Positions 5,444 through 6,295 of a stretch of DNA of 6,295 bases are shown here, piece by piece. Origin of the DNA: JAOUEE01 sp051011595 (GTDB taxonomy: Bacteria > Actinomycetota > Acidimicrobiia > Acidimicrobiales > SHLQ01); NCBI GenBank assembly GCA_051011595.1, contig JBPCTQ010000399.1, positions 1 to 6,295 of the forward strand, written 5' to 3'. How positions within the stretch are numbered: the first letter of the stretch is position 1; each line of letters opens with the position of its first letter. The notes beneath the pieces are model-generated. The model was given only the letters and a program-made list of their open reading frames with translations. It was not told the origin of the DNA and made no database searches. The position numbers and the translations under genes are program-made.

Positions 5444-6216
5444 CGGCCGGCTACTCCTATGTCGAATTGTCGGCGTCGAGCCGTCACCGCCACCGCCGCG
5501 GCGACAGCAACCACCGCGCTCACCACTTGGAGCGGCGGGCCGAACGCGTCGCTCGGCGCGTCGGGCACGTTCACGATCACCAGCACCAGGGCCAGCCACC
5601 CGATACCGACCGCGGTGGCTGCCACCCGTGGCTCGACGCGGGACGAAAGCGCCGCGGCGGTGAGGGTGACGGCCAGGGCCGGGAGCAACCAAGCCACCCG
5701 GTGCCATCCGCCCGATGCCACCAGCAACGAGGCCAATCCGAGGATGGCGATACTGGCCGCCAGCACGGTGAGCGAGCGGATCACGAAGACTCGGAATGCG
5801 TCGATCGGTGCGGCCAGCATCGTTTCGTTGGTGGGATCGACGCCGGATCCGAAGGCCAGGGCCACACCTCCGAGTGGTACGAGGGGAGCGATGGTGAGGA
5901 AGGCGACGATCCGATCGGCGCCTTGTTCGGTGCTGTTGGTGGCCACGCTGATGGCGAAGAGCAGCGCCGCCACCACCGCCACCAGCCACGCCCGCCGCAG
6001 CCCCGGGGTGGCCGTGATGAGCCGGCTGACACCTTCGCTCACTCCGACGCGGCGCAACACTCGTTCGAGCCACGAGGGCCGGGGCGCCAGCAGGAGGGCG
6101 TCGACGGCGGCTCGGCTGCTGCGCAGACGGTCGGGATCGACTCGAACCGCGCCGGCGAGATGGCGAGGATCGGCCTGACCGGCCCGGCGCAGCTGGTCTT
6201 CGACGGGATTGCTCAT
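5440..6216 (-). CDS. Six-helix membrane protein, probable ABC-2-like permease subunit
   Basis: The 258-residue product has a charged, Arg-rich N-terminal region of about 75 residues and then six predicted membrane segments (about 76-93, 103-123, 143-167, 172-191, 197-217, 229-246), ending in the basic tail TARRRQFDIGVAGR. Between helices 2 and 3 the segment SGVDPTNETMLAAPIDAFRVFVIR resembles the 'DP..E...a.P......l..R' pattern of ABC-2-like permeases found beside an ATPase. There is no cysteine anywhere, so the N-terminal region is not a zinc-binding anti-sigma domain. ATG 6216 has GGAGGT 8 nt upstream (plus-strand ACCTCC 6225-6230). It overlaps the sigma-factor stop as ATGA and likewise overlaps the ATPase start, so the three genes are probably translationally coupled. 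The transported substrate is unknown, and a role as a sigma-controlling membrane protein is also possible. Confidence 0.75.
   Translation of the reverse strand: MSNPVEDQLRRAGQADPRHLAGAVRVDPDRLRSSRAAVDALLLAPRPSWLERVLRRVGVSEGVSRLITATPGLRRAWLVAVVAALLFAISVATNSTEQGADRIVAFLTIAPLVPLGGVALAFGSGVDPTNETMLAAPIDAFRVFVIRSLTVLAASIAILGLASLLVASGGWHRVAWLLPALAVTLTAAALSSRVEPRVAATAVGIGWLALVLVIVNVPDAPSDAFGPPLQVVSAVVAVAAAVAVTARRRQFDIGVAGR
6213..6216 (-). other. ATGA start/stop overlap, sigma factor to membrane protein
   Basis: The ATG of the membrane protein and the TGA of the sigma factor share bases, a classic translational-coupling junction. The GGAGG for the downstream gene lies inside the end of the sigma gene. 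Confidence 0.8.
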
Positions 6217-6295
6217 CGGATGGCACCTCCGAGCTGTTGACGGGCTCGTTGCAGACGGGTCTTCACGGTTCCCTGGGGAATACCCAGGATGGCGG
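6213..6295 (-). CDS. C-terminal end of an ECF-type RNA polymerase sigma factor (partial)
   Basis: Reading leftward from the right edge, the frame gives the last 27 residues or so of a protein, with ILGIPQGTVKTRLQRAR followed by a short tail and a TGA stop at 6215-6213. This is the helix-turn-helix end of sigma region 4 (the 'a.iLgip.GTVksRl.RAr..L' pattern), which contacts the -35 promoter element. The 5' part lies outside the window, so group and cognate promoter cannot be assigned. The stop overlaps the membrane-protein ATG in an ATGA junction, showing they share an operon. ECF factors commonly regulate their own operon, so this one may control the downstream permease and ATPase genes (inference). 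Confidence 0.82.
   Translation of the reverse strand, partial: AILGIPQGTVKTRLQRARQQLGGAIR

Noticed and set aside
5444..6226. N-terminal extension of the ABC ATPase in its open upstream frame.
   Set aside because: The extension is Arg/Pro-rich shadow of the membrane-protein gene; ATPase homology and the ribosome binding site start at 5443.
5168..6240. Long plus-strand frames opposite the membrane protein and ATPase.
   Set aside because: The minus strand carries clear ABC motifs, membrane helices and ATGA couplings; the plus-strand products are Arg/Thr/Ala-rich shadows.

Overview
The window is a stretch of high-GC chromosome from an actinobacterium. The strongest lineage marker is a WhiB-family gene (2359-2691), a family essentially confined to Actinomycetota and their phages. 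GC-rich codon use, GTG starts and a Thr-rich lipoprotein linker fit the same group. The mix of genes resembles Acidimicrobiia, but that placement is an impression, not a demonstrated result. I see no rRNA, tRNA, CRISPR array, insertion sequence or phage gene.

Layout. (1) 140-2183, plus strand: an NAD(P)-dependent aldehyde dehydrogenase, followed after 28 nt by a small peroxiredoxin-like protein. The second gene has one in-frame TGA at codon 41 (1752-1754), exactly where the family has the first cysteine of its active-site CxxC. The frame stays open and family-like on both sides, and a two-part stem-loop follows the TGA. I read this as a selenoprotein with a U-L-P-C redox motif, which a standard gene caller would split or truncate. 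(2) 2184-2358: an unusually AT-rich gap (about 52% GC in 2201-2300) holding three short inverted repeats. It is probably the control region of the WhiB-like iron-sulfur regulator at 2359-2691. (3) 2714-3727, minus strand: a secreted lipoprotein alpha/beta-hydrolase with a Thr/Pro-rich tether. It is divergent from (4) 3823-4713, plus strand: a luciferase-like (LLM class) flavin/F420 oxidoreductase. (5) 4661-6295, minus strand: an operon reading from the right edge. It contains the C-terminus of an ECF sigma factor, a six-helix membrane protein and an ABC ATPase. Each junction is a 4-nt ATGA overlap, and the ATPase end overlaps the LLM gene by 53 nt tail to tail.

How they may work together. The aldehyde dehydrogenase and the predicted selenoprotein look co-transcribed and may share an oxidative or aldehyde-stress role, which is inference. 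The sigma factor, membrane protein and ATPase are almost certainly translated as a coupled set and probably form a self-regulated small ABC exporter or sensing module. The lipoprotein hydrolase and the LLM enzyme look like independent single genes. The main novelty is the unannotated-looking selenoprotein at 1632-2183.
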